This document shows positions 36,801 to 43,729 of a stretch of 64,000 nucleotides of DNA, in pieces. Position 1 is the first letter of the stretch, and each line of letters starts with the position of its first letter. The stretch spans positions 1-64,000 of the forward strand of contig SVPR01000004.1 in assembly GCA_015065785.1 (NCBI GenBank), in the 5' to 3' direction. The translations under genes were made by a program, and so were the position numbers. The notes beneath the pieces were generated by a model, which ran no database searches, was not told the origin of the DNA, and saw nothing but the letters and a program-made list of their open reading frames with translations. Source of the DNA: Oscillospiraceae bacterium. GTDB lineage: Bacteria > Bacillota > Clostridia > Oscillospirales > Acutalibacteraceae.

Positions 36801-37092
36801 TCGTGCATTAGGTGCTTCAAAAGGCAATATTTCACAAGTGTTTAACGCAGAAACATTTATTATTGGTTGTTGTTCGGGACTTTTAGGCGTTATAATTTCA
36901 TTCCTCGCCCTCTTCCCGATTAACGCAATAATAGAAAGGGTTACCGAAATCGAAAATCTTAACGCACAATTACCAATTCTCGCTGCAATAATTCTTATTG
37001 GAATAAGCGTTTTAATCACAATTTTAGGTGGATTGATTCCATCACGCAAGGCAGCAAAAAAAGACCCTGTTGTAGCGTTGAGGACAGAGTAA
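33814..37092 (+). CDS. MacB-like ABC transporter (ATPase fused to FtsX permease) with coiled-coil stalk
   Basis: 1092 aa. Residues 1 to about 225 are a MacB/LolD-type ATPase: Walker A GQSGSGKTT, C-loop MSGGQMQR, Walker B ILLADEPTGALD. Span 1 is near 255-280 and the three FtsX spans lie in the last 150 residues. The roughly 670 residues between should be outside the cell. They include a Pro/Ser/Thr-rich linker (about 670-760) and a Gln/Ala-rich stretch (about 762-845) of consecutive 7-residue repeats such as GVIAGQQ. Such transporters usually act as mechanotransducers rather than pumps. The start is GTG, 1 nt after the GH29 stop. Confidence 0.85.
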   Translation: MLQLKNIVKIYEMGDATQTALQDVSVNFRDNEFVSILGQSGSGKTTLLNIIGGLDRYTSGDLIINGVSTKDYTDANWDTYRNHSIGFIFQSYNLIPHQTVLSNVEMALTLSGVSKKERRERAVAVLEKVGLSDHINKKPNQMSGGQMQRVAIARALINNPDILLADEPTGALDSETSIQIMDLLKEIAKDKLVIMVTHNPELAEKYSTRVVNLLDGKIISDTDPYNDCDEPRLEEETNKVSMSFLTALSLSFNNLKTKKARTILTAFAGSIGIIGIALILSLSQGMSSYIDDVQKKTMESYPITISSTAFDALDAFSFDEDEEKREQEHKNKKEKNKNRNAVFADYGSIEAKDMMASTIKTNNLTEFKKYLDDPSSPIQQYIGENGVVYTYDIKFSAYSYNADKKFIDSDSEADEDNGGGFFSGFSAFFGGDSESTAGNFSEMLKGTDGEIISSIVTDNYDLIYGSWPKKYNEVLLVINRQNTIPAEELYQLGLITKKQYDDAVEKIENGKEADNIIINYDEIAAHTFYLVPACDMYLKNENGTFTKIDDYEKYEKELTENKTKLKIVGIIRPAEEAENRTISTPIAYTHLLTDYIIEHTEKSEIVKAQKKSPDVNILSGTKFDASSDEEKIDEAKNYIKSLDESGKANLYRMMLFSGNSENDNNSSSFSMPNLPSFPDLPNGTMPNSSAPTTKPNGAGNVKPSVPGLPSVPTTNTPAIPTTNAPSVPSTDVTEAPSTTAPSGSDEATTEPTTSVPTTTPEQGVIAEQQGVIAGQQGVIAGQQEALSQAHATIDLQQDMLSQAQSAIGQQQNALGQAQQVIAGQQSALIQSQAQLQMMAGVMKQIQYAMNEMSSMTEESKLAEKMDEWVDSEPDEEMLLTIYDQYIGEATYDDNMSEFGLVSYDSPASISIYTDSYEDKDLVSACIVDYNSKKGEEEQIVYTDYIALLTSSLTTIINGISYVLIAFVAISLIVSCIMIGIITHISVMERTKEIGILRALGASKGNISQVFNAETFIIGCCSGLLGVIISFLALFPINAIIERVTEIENLNAQLPILAAIILIGISVLITILGGLIPSRKAAKKDPVVALRTE
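36100..36162 (+). repeat. Three 21-bp tandem repeats inside the MacB-like gene
   Basis: Three consecutive 21-base units (GGTGTTATTGCAGGTCAGCA type) encode GVIAEQQ, GVIAGQQ, GVIAGQQ. They begin a run of about twelve heptads. Such in-frame repeats can expand or contract by slippage. Confidence 0.8.
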
Positions 37093-37097
37093 GCAAA

Positions 37098-37124
37098 AAC
37101 CAGCCACAAAAATGTGGCTGGTTT
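37098..37124. terminator. Bidirectional terminator after the MacB-like gene
   Basis: AACCAGCCACA-AAAA...TGTGGCTGGTT: a perfect 11-bp stem, followed by TTTAAT on the plus strand. It also touches the stop of the convergent small gene. Confidence 0.85.
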
Positions 37125-37366
37125 TAATATTTGTAACTTTTAAAGCCCTCTTTCCAAAAAGTCTTATTAAGAAATTTAGGGGGCTTAAATCTTACAATTT
37201 TCAAAACATAAAATTTATCTGGTCTTAAGGAAAAGCCTTGTTTTGTTTTTAAATCTTTTATTGCCTCTTCAGCTTTTTCATAACTTTCATATATCCCGAT
37301 ATTAAAACAATGGAAATGCTCTTTTTGTTTCGTTATGAAAAAATGTATTACTTTATAGTAAATCAT
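37124..37366 (-). CDS. Small DUF7336-like protein
   Basis: 80 aa. IYYKVIHFF... GIYESYEKAEEAIKDL...QGFSLRPDKFYVLK...W-EGF fits a small family found in Firmicutes and often named DUF7336. Its function is unknown. AAGGAG lies 10 nt before the ATG. Its start overlaps by 4 nt (ATGA) the end of a frameshifted 33-codon ORF, so the two once formed a coupled pair. It converges on the MacB-like gene and shares its terminator. Confidence 0.6.
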   Translation of the reverse strand: MIYYKVIHFFITKQKEHFHCFNIGIYESYEKAEEAIKDLKTKQGFSLRPDKFYVLKIVRFKPPKFLNKTFWKEGFKSYKY

Positions 37367-37463
37367 TTATTTAAACTCCTTTTATACTCTTTCAGTATTT
37401 CTTCTATATCTTCATCATTTACTAAATAATTATATTTTTAATCCATAAATGAACATCTTTCAT
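37363..37463 (-). pseudogene. 33-codon ORF with a one-base frameshift, coupled to the DUF7336 gene
   Basis: ATG 37463 is preceded by AGGGGATGAG and reads MKDVHLWIK before frame 0 ends. After losing one base in an A5 run the frame continues as KYNYLVNDEDIEEILKEY and stops exactly in an ATGA overlap with the next gene. The span is 101 nt, one less than 34 codons. It is too short for the ORF track. This is either a real 1-nt deletion, an assembly error or, less likely, a -1 frameshift. Confidence 0.4.
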
Positions 37464-37587
37464 AGAGAACTCATCCCCTTTTGTTTTTCACAATAATTAA
37501 TCGCTCCCGATATAAATCATATTAACACAAACTATTATATTTTACAATAATAAGCAAAACACTCTTCCGCTTTTCGTTTTATTGTGA

Positions 37588-37593
37588 TATAAT
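37588..37593 (+). promoter_or_regulatory. Extended -10 promoter of the second metallophosphoesterase
   Basis: TGATATAAT is an extended -10 element (TGnTATAAT), about 38 nt before the start codon. The -35 region (TTCCGC) is poor, as is usual for extended -10 promoters. Confidence 0.6.
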
Positions 37594-37630
37594 TAAGTTT
37601 ATATTACATAAATTGTATAAGGAGGCTCTT

Positions 37631-38947
37631 ATGCCAAATTTCATCTCACAAATGATTGCAAAGATTATTTCTTCTGGGATAAGCTTTATCTATTTATTCA
37701 CAGGATTAAAAAGTGGTCTTAAAGGTAAAGAAATTCACACACCTGAAGATTTCAAGCCAATTCTTCGTTTTATTGCTTGCTCAGATGTTCATTTAGACGG
37801 TGACGAATCACAAGAAAATGCAGTAAGACTCAAAAATTTAATTGAGGATATGAACAAGTACTCTGAAAGTCAGAGCTACAAAAACCTTGACGCATTAATG
37901 GTAGTTGGCGACTTTGCAGGTGGCGGTGCCGAAGAAGAATACGCTATGTTCAATAAAATAGTTAATTCTGTTTTAAAAGACGAAACACAGTTACTCACTG
38001 TTTTAGGCAACCACGAATTTATAAATTACCGTGATGTTGACGCAAGTGTAGGCTATGATGTTTACAAAAAAATGATAAATGAAAATGTTGACACAGATAT
38101 TGTTATAAACGGTTATCACTTTATTGGTATTTCTTATGATGATAACGGCAAAACCTTTAAGGGTAAAACAGCGTGGCTCAGAGAAAAACTTGAAAATGCA
38201 ACTAAGGAAGACCCAAATAAGCCTGTTTTCGTTTATCAGCATCCACACCCTACTCTCACAGTTTACGGCAGTATCAGCTGGAGCGACTCAGATATCAAAA
38301 AGGTTTTGAGTAACTTCCCTCAGGTTATTGACTTTTCAGGGCACTCACACTACTCACCGAGTGACCCACGAAGCGTGTGGCAGGGTGAATTCACTGCAAT
38401 CGGTTGTGGTTCTTTAGGTGCACTTATGGGCAATTTAAACTACATAGAGGGTGACCATGATGCCCCCGGAAAATCTGCTGCTGCGTGGATTGTTGAAGCA
38501 GATAAAGACGGCAATATAAGTCTCAGACTTTATGATGTTGAAAACAGAATATTCTTTGAGAATATAGATTATTATTTTACAGATTTAAGCGACTCTTCAA
38601 AAAGAGCTTACACCTGGCATAAACAAAAATCACTTGATACTAAACCACAATTCCCAGAAAATGCAAGTGTTAAAAATACTGTAAACGAAAACAAAGAAAC
38701 TATAATTTCTTTCCCGGAAGCAAAGGGCTATTATAAAGCAGAAAACTACAAAATTACAGTAAAAGACAGTAATAATAAAAAGGTGTTTGAAAAAACTGTT
38801 ATTTCTGAATATGTAAGAGCAACCAATGATGATGTAACAGTAAACCTTGGTAAACTTGAAAAAGGCGACTACACAGTAAATATTACAGCTTATAGCCCAT
38901 ACACCCAAAAAGGCGGAACAATAAAAAATACAATAACTGTAAAATAA
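37631..38947 (+). CDS. Calcineurin-like metallophosphoesterase, membrane-anchored or exported
   Basis: 438 aa. Motifs in order: CSDVHLDG, VVGDFAGG, LGNHEF, QHPHP and SGHSHYS, the metal ligands of the calcineurin-like phosphoesterase fold, here in Purple-acid-phosphatase-like spacing. A hydrophobic segment near the N-terminus (IISSGISFIYLFTGL) could be a signal anchor. The last 100 residues look like a beta-sandwich domain (YKITVKDSNNKKVFEKTV...YTVNITAYSPY). I start it at ATG 37631, because AAGGAGG lies 7 nt upstream; the track start is inside the leader. It is unrelated in detail to the 573-aa enzyme at 329-2050. Confidence 0.8.
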   Translation: MPNFISQMIAKIISSGISFIYLFTGLKSGLKGKEIHTPEDFKPILRFIACSDVHLDGDESQENAVRLKNLIEDMNKYSESQSYKNLDALMVVGDFAGGGAEEEYAMFNKIVNSVLKDETQLLTVLGNHEFINYRDVDASVGYDVYKKMINENVDTDIVINGYHFIGISYDDNGKTFKGKTAWLREKLENATKEDPNKPVFVYQHPHPTLTVYGSISWSDSDIKKVLSNFPQVIDFSGHSHYSPSDPRSVWQGEFTAIGCGSLGALMGNLNYIEGDHDAPGKSAAAWIVEADKDGNISLRLYDVENRIFFENIDYYFTDLSDSSKRAYTWHKQKSLDTKPQFPENASVKNTVNENKETIISFPEAKGYYKAENYKITVKDSNNKKVFEKTVISEYVRATNDDVTVNLGKLEKGDYTVNITAYSPYTQKGGTIKNTITVK

Positions 38948-38952
38948 AAAAG

Positions 38953-38988
38953 ACTTCGGACAAATTACTTGTCCGAAGTTTTTATTTT
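38953..38988 (+). terminator. Terminator of the second metallophosphoesterase gene
   Basis: ACTTCGGACAA-ATTAC-TTGTCCGAAGT followed by TTTTTATTTTT: a textbook Rho-independent terminator just past the stop. Confidence 0.9.
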
Positions 38989-39078
38989 TAGGATTAAATT
39001 TGTTTTAGCAAATTATTCACAGTTGGTCAATAGAATTTAAAAATTTATTTTTCAGTAAATATTGAGTTCCTGAATTTT

Positions 39079-39510
39079 CTATCCAATCAAATCTTTCCTG
39101 TTTTCCTTTATCCACTCAAGCATTGTTTTTGCTCTGCTTTCGAGATTTGGTAAATTATCAAAATCAAAATATTGGAGTTTGAGACTTTCGCCATCTGTAA
39201 TTTTTAATTCGCCACTAACATTTTCAGCAAGGTATAAAGAAACCACTGAATATAACATATCACCATTTGGGTAAACAAAATAAAAATCTTTTCCTGACAA
39301 CACAGTAACAAGTGTCATTTTTTCAGCATTAAGTCCAGTTTCTTCTAAACATTCCCCAAGCTCTAACCCACCACCGGGGATACCCCAAGTTTCTGTATCA
39401 GAACGGAGATTCAAAAGAATTTTACCATCTTTAATTACAAGAACAGTAGCACCAGCAGAAAGCAGCGGTCTGTGTCCTACAATTTTACGAAGCTCACTTA
39501 AATAACTCAT
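39079..39510 (-). CDS. Nudix protein with a deleted Nudix box
   Basis: 143 aa, clearly a paralogue of the neighbouring 152-aa Nudix enzyme (MSYLSELRKIVGHRPLL versus MSYIMDLRKIVGHRPLL). The Nudix box should read GxxxxxExxxxxxxREUxEExGU. Here it reads GGGLELGECLEETGL, so about nine residues including the catalytic RE are missing in frame. The rest is intact. Without the REU part, Mg2+ binding and pyrophosphohydrolase activity should be lost, so the protein is probably inactive or repurposed. It is the last gene of the Nudix/PPase set. Confidence 0.7.
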   Translation of the reverse strand: MSYLSELRKIVGHRPLLSAGATVLVIKDGKILLNLRSDTETWGIPGGGLELGECLEETGLNAEKMTLVTVLSGKDFYFVYPNGDMLYSVVSLYLAENVSGELKITDGESLKLQYFDFDNLPNLESRAKTMLEWIKENRKDLIG

Positions 39511-39522
39511 AGTTTTTCTCCT

Positions 39523-39852
39523 TTAATTTTCACATACAATTTCCGTTTTAAAATATTTCTCTTGAAATTCTACTTGTTTCATTATTTCTTCTTTTGTAAA
39601 TGTCATATTTTCGGGAGCGACAACCCATTTTTCTTCAACATCATCAAGTCTTTTAATTATAGCAATTATTACCCCTGTAAATTCGCTAACAGGTTCATCA
39701 ACTCCGAGAATATATGCATCTTGTTCTTCACCATCAGGCGCAATAATACCCTCAATATAACCATAGTTCACAGAATAAAATATATCTTTATGTTTTGGGT
39801 GATAAGTTCCTAAAGGTCTATCAATAATAACTCTGACTTTCTTACCTATCAT
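39523..39852 (-). CDS. Inorganic pyrophosphatase-like protein
   Basis: 109 aa from the ATG at 39852 (AGGAAATTAAA upstream); the track's 12 extra residues lie in the upstream gene's tail. VRVIIDRPLGTYHPKHKD, VNYGYIEGI and EEQDAYILGVDEP match the small pyrophosphatase-like proteins of Firmicutes, with the acidic EEQDAYILG in place of the usual DGDPLDVLV. It is much shorter than the 175-aa soluble PPase and may act on a nucleotide rather than free pyrophosphate. It lies between two paralogous Nudix genes, with which it is surely co-transcribed. Confidence 0.65.
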   Translation of the reverse strand: MIGKKVRVIIDRPLGTYHPKHKDIFYSVNYGYIEGIIAPDGEEQDAYILGVDEPVSEFTGVIIAIIKRLDDVEEKWVVAPENMTFTKEEIMKQVEFQEKYFKTEIVCEN

Positions 39853-39853
39853 T

Positions 39854-40312
39854 TTAATTTCCTGCCTTTTTTGAAATATATTTTTCAAGTGCTGGTAAAT
39901 TAGGTTTGAAAATATTATCAGGTAAATCAGAAATATGAAAAAATTTAAGTTTTTCTACTTCTCCTTTCTGACAAAGCAAATCCCCATGATGTTTTTGGCA
40001 AACATAAACAATATCAATATTAGATACTTCATCGCCATTAGGATAAGTATTATGCATATGTTTTCCTGAAAATACACCTAACAGAATCAAATCTTCAGCT
40101 ATTAAACCTGTTTCTTCATAAAGTTCTCTCTTTGCTGCATCTTCAACATTTTCATCCAAGTCTACTGAACCACCAGCATACCCCCAGGTATTATTATCAC
40201 TTCGTAATTGCAACAAAATGCGATTATTTTCATCGACGACAATAACACTGGCGCCTACCTGCAATAATGGTCTGTGTCCTACAATTTTTCTTAAATCCAT
40301 TATGTAACTCAT
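39854..40312 (-). CDS. Nudix hydrolase
   Basis: 152 aa with a complete Nudix box, GGSVDLDENVEDAAKRELYEETGL, within the usual beta-strand frame (VGASVIVVDENNRILLQLRSD before it). Nudix enzymes cleave nucleoside diphosphates linked to another moiety. The substrate cannot be read from sequence. A pyrophosphatase-like gene follows immediately (stop TAA, then AATG). Confidence 0.85.
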   Translation of the reverse strand: MSYIMDLRKIVGHRPLLQVGASVIVVDENNRILLQLRSDNNTWGYAGGSVDLDENVEDAAKRELYEETGLIAEDLILLGVFSGKHMHNTYPNGDEVSNIDIVYVCQKHHGDLLCQKGEVEKLKFFHISDLPDNIFKPNLPALEKYISKKAGN

Positions 40313-40326
40313 TTTTTACCTCACAA

Positions 40327-40839
40327 TCATTTTATCGGAATCGATATAATATATTTTTCATCTTTAAAATTACCAATTATTCTTCCGCCGTTTTTTATCA
40401 TTATTTTTATAGTAACTTCGTTTGTTTTCAAAGGAAACAATTTGATTTCGTTATATCCGTGTTCTTTACATTTTTTCAACAATTCTTTAAATAAAATATC
40501 GCCATAACCTTTACCACGATATTCTTTTGAAATTCCATATCCAAAGTTTCCAGCACCAACGACAGTTTCTAAATATTCAGATGATGAATGTCTTATTCTT
40601 CCATATCCTACAGGGATATCATTTATGTATAAGATGTATGTGGTATAAGGTATCCAACCATCAGGCAAGTTTATACCTTTTGAATGATTATCTACTTCTT
40701 GTAACCATTTTTTATATTCATTATAGGTTAAGTTATATGCAGGATTGGTAAATCCATTTTCTATATCAAGAATACCTTGAAACATAACATATTCTTGTTC
40801 CGTCATATTAACGCTCAATTGTTTCAATTCTACTTTCAT
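40327..40839 (-). CDS. GNAT-family N-acetyltransferase
   Basis: 170 aa from ATG 40839 (AAAGGT upstream, beginning MKVELKQLS). The acetyl-CoA pyrophosphate loop is YRGKGYGDILF, preceded by the beta-4 strand GYGISKE. MIKNGGRIIG is the typical final motif of the family. The acceptor is unknown. It overlaps no gene if this start is used, and lies 11 nt after the peptidase E gene. Confidence 0.8.
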   Translation of the reverse strand: MKVELKQLSVNMTEQEYVMFQGILDIENGFTNPAYNLTYNEYKKWLQEVDNHSKGINLPDGWIPYTTYILYINDIPVGYGRIRHSSSEYLETVVGAGNFGYGISKEYRGKGYGDILFKELLKKCKEHGYNEIKLFPLKTNEVTIKIMIKNGGRIIGNFKDEKYIISIPIK

Positions 40840-40850
40840 TATCGTACCTT

Positions 40851-41519
40851 TTACCACTCATTCTTTACATAAATCTGCCCATTCTCAAAAAGATAATAAG
40901 GCAAATCCCCAATAACTTCAACGCAATTGTCACCTACAAAAAGCGTTACTTCTTCTGGCAAAGCAACTGATGTTCTGTGTTGTGATAGCTCTAATAAATA
41001 TTGTTTGCTCTCTTCATCTTTTTCAGGAGTACAATTTGTATAGTGGCAGAGAATTGATACTCCGTTCAATATATCAAACCCATTTATATCTTGCAAATCA
41101 ACTTCGTTGACATCCGCAAGCTTACACGCTTCTAAATCTTTACCGAAGATTATGGCACCTGCACTACCACCAAAAACAATACCATTGTCATTTATGTATT
41201 CTGATATTTTTTCAAGCGAACCACTTGTTTTCAAGTCGTGCAACAATTTGAATGTATTACCACCACCAATAAACAAGAAACTATAATCGTTCAAGTTTTT
41301 TGTTGATAGTTCTTCGGCACTTCTCACCATATCAATACCTGGCACTTCGATTGCTCTCAATTCACCAGTTATCCATTCATAGCAACCATCATATTTCTCT
41401 TGTTTCATTGCTAAAGGAATATAAAGACAAGGTTTTGAATGGTCAATAATTTGATTCAATTTTTTGTAGGCATCTTTCGCCTGAATATCTGCACCGCCAC
41501 CATTTAGAAATACTTTCAT
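40851..41519 (-). CDS. Peptidase E-like protein (S51, class I GATase-like fold)
   Basis: 222 aa. FLFIGGGNTFKLL and VFGGSAGAIIFG, with the nucleophile Ser in GGSAGA, are the signatures of the S51 dipeptidase family, which includes E. coli PepE and cyanophycinase relatives. PepE cleaves Asp-X dipeptides. The third member of the triad (His or equivalent) is not certain from sequence. It is part of the minus-strand Nudix/GNAT set. Confidence 0.8.
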   Translation of the reverse strand: MKVFLNGGGADIQAKDAYKKLNQIIDHSKPCLYIPLAMKQEKYDGCYEWITGELRAIEVPGIDMVRSAEELSTKNLNDYSFLFIGGGNTFKLLHDLKTSGSLEKISEYINDNGIVFGGSAGAIIFGKDLEACKLADVNEVDLQDINGFDILNGVSILCHYTNCTPEKDEESKQYLLELSQHRTSVALPEEVTLFVGDNCVEVIGDLPYYLFENGQIYVKNEW

Positions 41520-41584
41520 AGTTTTCCACCTTTATCCCATACAAATTTCCGTTTTAAAATATTCCTCCTATTCAAGCATTAATA

Positions 41585-42121
41585 TTACAACTCTTTAGTT
41601 TTGCTATAATACTCCACACCAGAATAAGTGCCATCTTTATTTAATCTTCTGTTTTTTATATATCCATCTTTTTTAAAACCGGCTTTAAGCATAACCTTGG
41701 ATGATTGAGTATTTAATTCATTACATGAACATTCAACTAAATAGTAGCCACTATTTTCTAACAAATGATTAGAAACTGCTTCAAGAGCTTCTGAAGCATA
41801 TCCATTTCCCCAATAATTATATCTTATGGTATATCCAACATTGCAATAATTGTGTTTTTTTACTACAGTATTAACATCAATATTGCCAACCACTGTTCCA
41901 TCTTTTTTTAATTCAATTACCCATTTTTCATATTTTGATTCATCTGCTTCGTTTATCCATTGCCTAATACATTCTAACTCTTCTTGCTTCGACAATTTAG
42001 GAAATTTAATATATTTTGATAATCTTTCGTCTGTTATTATTTCATATATAGCATCAATATCACTTTCTTTATATCTTCTTAAAATTAATCTATCTGTTTC
42101 AATTTTGGGACTTAACATCAT
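41585..42121 (-). CDS. RimJ/RimL-like GNAT acetyltransferase
   Basis: 178 aa. ETDRLILRRYKESDIDAIYEI is the characteristic N-terminus of the RimJ/RimL/SpeG-like group (Acetyltransf_3). VGYTIRYNYWGNGYASEAL is the acetyl-CoA loop and VMLKAGFKKDGYIKNRR the closing motif. Family members acetylate ribosomal protein N-termini, amino acids or antibiotics. Its start codon lies inside the tail of the frameshifted Nudix gene, so the two were coupled. Confidence 0.85.
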   Translation of the reverse strand: MMLSPKIETDRLILRRYKESDIDAIYEIITDERLSKYIKFPKLSKQEELECIRQWINEADESKYEKWVIELKKDGTVVGNIDVNTVVKKHNYCNVGYTIRYNYWGNGYASEALEAVSNHLLENSGYYLVECSCNELNTQSSKVMLKAGFKKDGYIKNRRLNKDGTYSGVEYYSKTKEL

Positions 42122-42574
42122 TTATTCTCCCCTTTATTACATCTCTCAAAAGTTCTTCGTGTTGCTTACAAAATAATTCTGGTATATTGTCTAATGAAAA
42201 GTATTTTAGTTCTAAAGTTTCTGCTTCATCGCAAATTAACTCTCCACCGACAATGCTCATTTCATAACCAATGCAAATACTGTGAACTTTATCTCCATTA
42301 GCACAAACACATCGCTATCGGTATAAATTCCGATAAGTTTATTAACATCGATATCTAACCCTGTTTCTTCTTTAACTTCTCGTTTAGCTGCCATTTCAGG
42401 TGTTTCACCAAGCTCAATAGCACCACCGGGAAAACCCCATTTATTACAATCGGCTCGTTTTTGAAGCAAGACTTCACCATTCTCATTAAATATGCATCCA
42501 CCAGCATAAACAATGATAATTTTCTCTTGCCCTACCTTGCTACGAATCCATTTTATGTAATCTTTTTTCTCCAT
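42099..42574 (-). pseudogene. Frameshifted Nudix hydrolase
   Basis: The first 90 codons from 42574 read a normal Nudix protein: VYAGGCIFNENGEVLLQKR, then the full box GGAIELGETPEMAAKREVKEETGL and GIYTDSDVF. Near 42300 one base is missing; in the next frame the family's C-terminus continues as ANGDKVHSICIGYEMSIVGG...LELKYFSLDNIP to a stop at 42099. The track shows only the 105-aa front part. The Nudix box itself is intact, but the domain is truncated. A sequencing or assembly error cannot be excluded. Confidence 0.75.
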
Positions 42575-42601
42575 CTAACTCACCCCTGAACATTTCTCAA
42601 A

Positions 42602-43159
42602 TTATAAAGTTATCCAAAATCTTTTAAGATCTTGTTTTTCGTTTGGCTCATACACAGTTGATTCATAAACGCCACCATTTTTGAGTATTGTTTTCTCACT
42701 ACCTATGTTGCCATCAATGCAAGAGATAAGTATTTTTTCAAGTCCAAGCTCCTTACAATATGGCAGAATCGCTTTAAGCATTGAAGTTGCACAACCTTTT
42801 CTTCTTTCACTCGGTCTTATTGAGTAACCAATATGTCCACCAAATTCAGAAAGCCAATCATTAAAGTAATGTCTTACCTGTATCATTCCAACTATACGCA
42901 TATCACTTTTTCGCACATATAAAAACTGCGTTGAAACAACAAAGTCATTTGGTATTGTTTCTTTGTTTTTGTATTTTTTACATTCTTCTATGTAGGTGAT
43001 TGGATTTTCACATCTTCTGAGTGGACCACAACCATCCATAGAAGAATTTGCATCTAAAAACTCTTGTCTGTATTCACAGATTTGCTCTGCATATATTTCA
43101 CTTGGCTCTACCAAAAAGAAATCTCTGGCATCAATGTGAATGATATTCCCATTGTTCAT
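42602..43159 (-). CDS. GNAT-family N-acetyltransferase
   Basis: 185 aa from ATG 43159, where AAGGTGAT is well placed. FLVEPSEIYAEQICEYRQEF at the N-terminus and PITYIEECKKYKN match a common clostridial GNAT family. HIGYSIRPSERRKGCATSML is the acetyl-CoA loop. The closing motif is LKNGGVYES. The acceptor is unknown. It is the first gene of the minus-strand Nudix/GNAT/peptidase E set, with no strong promoter recognised upstream. Confidence 0.82.
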   Translation of the reverse strand: MNNGNIIHIDARDFFLVEPSEIYAEQICEYRQEFLDANSSMDGCGPLRRCENPITYIEECKKYKNKETIPNDFVVSTQFLYVRKSDMRIVGMIQVRHYFNDWLSEFGGHIGYSIRPSERRKGCATSMLKAILPYCKELGLEKILISCIDGNIGSEKTILKNGGVYESTVYEPNEKQDLKRFWITL

Positions 43160-43241
43160 TTTATCACCTTGTTTCCTATCCAAAATATGCCCCACAATTC
43201 TTGTTCACCCAAAATCTTAAATGATAGAACACACATTTTAA

Positions 43242-43515
43242 GCGAAGCAAAGCCTTCTTTGAAAAGAAGGAGGACCATTCATTTCACAATTTTACAAATG
43301 TATTAAGTTTTCAAGCGAGTAGTAAATTTAATTTTACAACAAATCAAAACGGAATGGTGGAAAATTGATATTAAAATGCACGATAGTGCAAGGCAACGAG
43401 GTTAATATATTGATTAACTTCAATTCGTGTCCATACGCTTACGCGTATTCTGATATCAATTCTCCACCACGCTTACGCGCGGTCCCCCTCTTTTTCAAAC
43501 GAGGTCTGGCTTCGC
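43242..43515. repeat. Nested inverted-repeat element of about 274 bp
   Basis: The outer 35-bp arms (43242-43276 and 43481-43515) match as inverted copies at 27 of 35 positions, both ending in GCGAAGC/GCTTCGC and GGACC/GGTCC. An inner pair (43356-43371 and 43453-43468, GGTGGAAAATTGATAT) matches at 15 of 16. Mini-hairpins lie inside (GCAC-GATA-GTGC; ATACGC-TTAC-GCGTAT). A single AAATGATAGAAC, the half-core of islands 3 and 4, sits just outside at 43219. The 570-base gap holds no gene. MITE or structured-RNA origin is inference. Confidence 0.75.
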
Positions 43516-43687
43516 AACAATCAATTTTTATTACTAAAAATGCTACTTCAATTCTACCATTGATACAGTAAAAATTCAATAAATATTATTTTTTTAATTA
43601 TGATAAGGCAATAAGTGAGATAATACGCAAGATAATAAGTAAGATAATATGTTCAAAATCAAAAGAAAGATTATAAAAACAAAAATC

Positions 43688-43717
43688 CCCCGAACAAGTT
43701 GTTCGGGGAAATTTTGT
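43688..43717 (-). terminator. Terminator of the V-ATPase operon
   Basis: CCCCGAAC-AAGTT-GTTCGGGG stem. On the minus strand it is flanked by T-rich sequence (GGGGGATTTTTGTTTTT) and lies just past the proteolipid stop codon. Confidence 0.85.
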
Positions 43718-43729
43718 TTTTAATGACTA

